Source of the DNA: CAWEFA01 sp963808135 | Lineage (GTDB): Bacteria; Bacteroidota; Bacteroidia; Bacteroidales; DTGW01 | Reading direction: 5' to 3' | Assembly (NCBI GenBank): GCA_963808135.1 | Contig: CAWEFA010000147.1 | Span: forward strand, 1-40,722 | DNA: 40,722 nucleotides | Part shown: positions 36,438 to 40,722 of the stretch, piece by piece | How positions within the stretch are numbered: position 1 is the first letter of the stretch | How the letters are laid out: every line of letters starts with the position of its first letter | Made by a program: the position numbers and the translations under genes | Notes under the pieces: generated by a model | What the model was told of the DNA's origin: nothing | Databases searched by the model: none | Seen by the model: the letters and a program-made list of their open reading frames with translations, nothing else

Positions 36438-38927
36438 ATGAAATCCGAAGCGAAAACCCCGAGTCCACGCCGCCGCTAGCGATGAAGCCGCAAAATTAGT
36501 CAAGGAATTGCGGCGACGCCTTCGAGCATCACCTGCGCCGCACGCTGGCCAAGGATCGCTACACCGCCACCACCCGCGACCGCTATTACGCCTTTGCTCT
36601 CGCCGTGCGCGACCGGCTGATTGAGCGCTGGATTCCCACCCAGCAAACGCACCACAACCGGCAGGTCAAAAGAGTTTACTACCTGTCCCTGGAGTTCCTG
36701 ATCGGCCGCTCGCTGGAACACAATGTGATGAACCTTCGCTTGGAGGAGGCTTGCCGCCAGGCCGTTTTGGATGTGGGGCTCAATTGGGACGACCTCCTCG
36801 AACAGGAAGTTGATGCGGGCCTGGGCAATGGCGGATTGGGACGCCTGGCTGCTTGCTTTATGGATTCCCTCGCCACCCTCAATCTATCCCTCGCGTCGGA
36901 TACGGCTTGCGCTATGACTTTGGCATTTTCAATCAGCGCATCGTGAACGGCTATCAGGTGGAAGTGCCGGATGAATGGCTGAAGCTCGGCTACCCCTGGG
37001 AAATTGCCCACCCGGAGTTTTCCTTTCCCGTGCAGTTTGAAGGCCGCGTCGAATCCCGCCCGGGCCCCAAGGGTCAGAATGGCATTGGGTGGATACCAAG
37101 CCGGTGGTGGGCATGCCCTACGACCTGCCGATGGTCGGGTATGGCGGGCACACGGTGAACACCCTCCGTCTCTGGTCGGCGAAGGCGGCGGCAGAATTCG
37201 ACCTGGACGATTTCAATCGCGGGTCGTACGTGGACGCGGTGGCCAATAAAGTCCTGGCGGAGAATCTCACCAAAGTCCTCTACCCCAATGACAACGTGTT
37301 TGAAGGGAAAGAACTTCGCCTGAAGCAGCAGTACTTCTTCGTATCCTGCTCGATTCAGGACATCCTGCGGCGCTTCAAGACCGACAATCAGGATTGGGAC
37401 GTATTTCCCCGCAAAGCCTTTATCCAGACTCAACGACACCCACCCCTCGCTGGTCATCCCGGAACTGATGCGTCTGTTGATCGATCGCGAAGGGCTGGGC
37501 TGGGATCAGGCTTGGCGAATCACCACGGCATCCACCGGCTACACCAACCACACCATTCTGCCGGAGGCGCTGGAGAAATGGCCCGTCAAGATGTTCGGGC
37601 GATTGCTTCCCCGGCATTTGCAGATCATTTACGAAATCAATGCCCGGTTTATGCGGGATGTGGCCACGCGGTGGCCTTTGCAGGATGACCGCCTGCGCCG
37701 CATGAGCATTATCGACGAAGACGGGGGAGAAATACATGCGCATGGCCCACCTGGCCATCGTGGGTTCCTGCTCGGTGAACGGCGTCGCCAAACTGCACAC
37801 CGAGCTTTTGAAGAAAGAGGTGCTGAGGGATTTTGCGGAATTATGGCCGGAGAAATTCAACAACAAAACCAACGGCATCACCCCCCGGCGCTGGCTGCTC
37901 AGCGCCAATCCGGCCTCTGGCCCATCTGATTACCGAGTACATCGGCAACCAATGGATCACCGATTTGGATCAGCTTCGCAAGTTGGAGAAGTTCGTGGAT
38001 GACCCGCATTTCCGGCAACGATTCCGCGCCGCCAAGAGGCAGAACAAGGAATTGCTGGCCCAACTCATCGCGCCGCGAAACCGGGATCAGCGTTTCGCCC
38101 GATTCGATGTTTGATGTCCAAGTCAAGCGGCTGCACGAGTACAAGCGCCAACTGCTGCTGGTCTTCTACATCATCGTGCTCTATGACCGCCTGAAGAAGA
38201 ACCCGGCCCTGGATATTGTTCCCCGCACGTTCATTTTTGGCGCCAAAGCGGCGCCGGGCTATTTCATGGCCAAGCTGATCATCAAATTGATCCACCAGGT
38301 GGCGGAAGTCGTGAACGGGGATCCTCAGGTTGCAACAAGATGAAGGTGGTGTTCCTGCCGAATTACCGGGTGTCGTTGGCGGAGAGAATCATCCCCGCCG
38401 CGGATTTGAGCGAGCAGATCTCGCTGGCCGGAACGGAGGCTTCCGGGACCGGCAACATGAAAATGATGCTCAATGGGGCGGTGACCATCGGAACCCTCGA
38501 CGGGGCCAACGTGGAAATCCTGGAGGAGGTCGGGGAGGAGAACATCTTCATCTTCGGCATGAAGGCCGAAGAAGTGGAGCAACGCCGGCGCAGTTACAAT
38601 CCCTGGGATATGTACAACAGCGACGAAGAGATTCGGCGCGCCTTCACAGCTGATCGAAAAGGATTTCTTCAGCCTTTTGGAGCCGGGGATTTTCAAGCCG
38701 CTCGTCCAATCGCTGCTCGAGGGCGGCGACCATTACATGCTGCTGGCCGACATGCGCGACTACATCCAAACGCAGGACGCGCGTCGATGCCGCGTATCGC
38801 GAATGACGATAGTTGGGACCGGAAGGCCATTCTCAACGTGGCCCGCGCCGGGAAATTCTCCTCCGACCGCGCCATCAAGGAGTACGCGACGGAGATATGG
38901 CGCCCTACGAACCCCTGCGCTGAGTGA
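36438..38927 (+). CDS. glgP: glycogen phosphorylase, broken by about eleven frameshifts
   Basis: The start ATG follows a GGAAGG ribosome site. The pieces together cover about 830 residues, the length of GT35 phosphorylases: DRYTATTRDRYYAFALAVRDRL, VYYLSLEFLIGRSLEHN, DAGLGNGGLGRLAACFMDSLATL, VVGMPYDLPMVGYG, LNDTHPSLVIPELMRLL, MAHLAIVGSCSVNGVAKLH, FNNKTNGITPRRWL, FDVQVKRLHEYKRQLL, NYRVSLAERIIPAADLSEQIS and EASGTGNMKMMLNGA, where the Lys binds PLP. Shifts lie near 36,477, 36,511, 36,886, 37,078, 37,428, 37,725, 37,915, 38,070, 38,330, 38,648 and 38,775-38,800. It releases glucose-1-phosphate, the substrate of the upstream Pgm. The 168-base spacer before it carries a near-perfect palindrome (atcctcag/ctgaggat, 36393-36409). 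Confidence 0.85.
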
Positions 38928-39244
38928 GCTCTCTGGGCTGAAGGGTAGATTTTCTGCTGCGCTCGACAAGGTGAGTGGTTCTATCAACGCCGGACCCATC
39001 CGCCGCCCTTCCCCATAACGCACTTGGTACTTTCGTTTTAGCTGTTATTTGCTTACACTTTCTGCACACAATGATAAAATTGCCACCAATATATGGCCCG
39101 CTGGGCTGCGCCATTGCAGGATGAACCGTCGCCAGGTAATACTCCTGCGAGGCGCATGGCAGAGCCGTACCGCACGCTGCTCCGGGCTCGGGTGAATGGA
39201 GGGTGAATTTGAGTGGGCGCTGTCTGCACGGCGCTGGAATCTCA
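38928..39244. other. intergenic, no gene seen
   Basis: 317 bases between glgP and the lytic transglycosylase. I see no conserved frame, tRNA or terminator with a T run. It must hold the transglycosylase promoter. Confidence 0.4.
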
Positions 39245-39953
39245 ATGCATAAATTTCTCCATTCATGCCGGGTCGCTGCGTTAGGCGGGTTCCTCTTATC
39301 GTCTCTTCTCGTCCCCATTGCCGCAAAAGCCGATCAAATCGTTATCCTGGTCGATAATCAGGGGCGGAAAATCTATGTCAACACGGGAGAGGGGAGTGGC
39401 CGTGTCAATTGGATGACCAGCGATTTTCGTGTTTCCGGCAGCTCAATCTCCTCCTCCACGCCCGCCACACCGACGACTGAAATTGAAAAGCTGGTCAAAC
39501 AATCGGCGAGCCATTATCAAGTGGATCCCGATCTGGTTAAAGCGGTCATCCAGGTGGAGTCTGGGTTCGATCCCAAGGCGTGTCCAATAAGGGGGCCATG
39601 GGCTTGATGCAGCTTATTTCGTCAACGGCGCATCGATTCGGAGTGGCGGACCCATTTGATCCGAAGCAGAACATCGAGGGCGGCGTCAATTATCTCAAGT
39701 ACCTTCTGAATCTTTTCGGCGGCGACTTGAACCTTTCGCTGGCCGCCTACAACGCCGGCGAGCACGCCGTGCAGCGCTTTGGCGGATCCCCTCGATTCCC
39801 GAGACCCAGAATTACGTGCGCAAGGTAACCAGCATCTATCAAACAGGGGACACGGCGGCGCCCGGAAGGCTCGCAACCAAGGAGCCGCCCGCGCCTCCCA
39901 TCACTCGCTCCGTCGATGAGAACGGGGTGGTGCACTTTAGCAACGTTGATTAG
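39245..39953 (+). CDS. lytic transglycosylase with DUF4124-like ends, two frameshifts
   Basis: The ATG at 39245 gives MHKFLHSCRV and a signal peptide cut near AAKA; the frame opens 14 codons earlier. A DUF4124-like strand (VILVDNQGRKIYVNT) precedes the SLT domain. The SLT motifs are VDPDLVKAVIQVESGFDP with the catalytic Glu, SNKGAMGLMQLISSTAHRFGV, NIEGGVNYLKYLLNLFGGDLNLSLAAYNAGEHAV and PETQNYVRKVTSIYQ. A second DUF4124-like strand (VDENGVVHFSNVD) ends the protein. Shifts lie near 39,580 and 39,785. It cleaves peptidoglycan between MurNAc and GlcNAc in the periplasm. Total length is about 236 residues. Confidence 0.8.
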
Positions 39954-40116
39954 AACGGTTGGTGCCGGTCAATCAATGGGCGGTTTTTGAGTGTCAAAGT
40001 AATGGATTCCACGGGTGGATGAAAATCAGAATTCATGGAAACTTCCGGGCGACAGCGCGTCCGGGAACGGATTACGGAAGCTCCCGCTCGCCGGATTTCA
40101 ATGAGGCAATAAAACG

Positions 40117-40722
40117 TTGACGCTATTCCCTCTCGGAACTCCTAAGCGAAATCGATTGTTGCCATGGTTGGCAGTGCTGGCATTAAGCGCGGCAGCATGC
40201 TTTGCTTCGGTAACGCCGGAGCGTCGGCAGCAAGCCATCGACGCTTATGCCCGGGCCGAAAAGTTGCGCGCCATGCTCGAAGCCCAGCCACAAGGAAAGC
40301 GCCGCAAGGAAGACTACAAGAAGGTCATCGACACCTACAACGAAGTCATCCGCATCAACCCCGCATATTCAAAGACTCCCCTTGCGCTGAAAGATATCGC
40401 TGAGCTCTACCGGCAGATGGGGCGTGAGCTCTCGTCGGACACTTACTTTTGGAATCCATCAAAACCTACAGATTCCTTGCGGAACAGTATCCGAACCACC
40501 GCATCGCGCGCGACGCCTTGTTCACAGTGGCGAAGATCTACCAGGAAGACCTTGAGGATCCGGACGCGGCCCGCAAGGCTTTCCAGTACTACATCGCCAT
40601 GTATCCCAAGACCGACGACGCCGATGAAGCGAGGGCTTACCTTGCGCAGCCTGCCCCGCCAGGGGCTCCCCCCGCCGCAACCCATGAGGCAGCAGCATTA
40701 GCTGAGGTCCCTGAACCCGTCC
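40117..40722 (+). CDS. secreted TPR-like protein, probable N-terminus of an amidase, cut by window end
   Basis: The signal peptide (about 14-30, LPWLAVLALSAAACFA) is followed by repeats with AIDAYARAEKLRAMLEA, DYKKVIDTYNEVIRINP, ALKDIAELYRQMGREL, then after a one-base shift near 40,447 LESIKTYRFLAEQYPNH, ALFTVAKIYQEDLEDPDAARKAFQYYIAMYP and a Pro/Ala-rich linker. This opening resembles the TPR region in front of N-acetylmuramoyl-L-alanine amidases in Acidobacteria. The catalytic part would lie beyond 40,722, so the amidase call is a guess. The cell-wall enzyme just upstream fits it. Confidence 0.5.

Noticed and set aside
28118..40722. Genomic island transferred into a Bacteroidetes chromosome
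   Set aside because: It has no integrase, tRNA or att repeats at the border, contains housekeeping genes, and the border is a truncated multi-copy insertion sequence; a chimeric assembly is simpler.
1..40722. CRISPR arrays, tRNA or rRNA genes
   Set aside because: No regularly spaced repeats and no cloverleaf or rRNA signature were seen on either strand by eye; a covariance search was not possible.

Overview
The window reads as two unrelated genomes joined end to end. Positions 1 to about 28,120 are AT-rich, with weak ribosome binding sites and gene content typical of Bacteroidetes (Bacteroidota), most like the Bacteroidales: IPExxxVDY, DUF6452 and DUF6048 type proteins, a tgt-lptG pair beside a glycosyltransferase and an ECF sigma factor, and a stand-alone decarboxylase-type biotin protein. 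From about 28,165 to the end the sequence is GC-rich, with different codon use, hairpin-rich spacers and Acidobacteria-like genes: a FecR/DUF6600 secreted protein, a TPR protein resembling the start of acidobacterial amidases, and a Tat-exported enolase-superfamily enzyme. The switch is abrupt and falls inside a truncated IS1-family transposase gene. An assembly chimera joined at a mobile element is the simplest reading; horizontal transfer is less likely because both sides carry ordinary genes of different phyla.

Bacteroidetes part. 76-5,921: a ResB-like cytochrome c maturation protein, a PafA-like phosphatase homologue whose metal ligands are largely substituted, and (minus strand) a large beta-propeller/TPR lipoprotein with one haem c motif, split by a one-base frameshift. 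6,546-11,006: minus-strand small proteins, then a tight CPBP protease / metallophosphoesterase / DUF362 operon. 11,317-14,225: DUF6452- and DUF6048-like envelope proteins and citrate synthase. 14,248-16,603: a minus-strand GT2 / sigma factor / rsmG operon in which rsmG has two frameshifts. 16,775-22,139: tgt, an LptF/G permease with a 130-residue extension, an acyl-CoA carboxylase beta subunit with its biotin carrier, and an unknown coiled-coil membrane protein. 22,148-27,771: thyA, an orphan terminator that suggests a small RNA, a GH5-like glycosidase, an IS1595-type zinc-ribbon protein without a catalytic domain, a thioredoxin lipoprotein, xerD and trmN6.

Acidobacteria-like part. A three-His-box fatty acid desaturase, the FecR/DUF6600 protein, a frameshifted mandelate racemase-type enzyme, a Phd/PIN toxin-antitoxin pair, phosphoglucomutase and glycogen phosphorylase (a glycogen/glucose-phosphate module broken by many single-base indels), a lytic transglycosylase with two indels, and the start of a TPR protein cut by the window end. 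The noncoding stretches hold two short elements that share terminal inverted repeats and are each flanked by 8-bp target duplications, so they look like one MITE family.

Sequence quality matters here. Three indels are visible in 28 kb of the first part, against more than twenty in the last 8 kb. The broken genes keep conserved protein sequence in all their frames, so most breaks are probably sequencing errors rather than decay.
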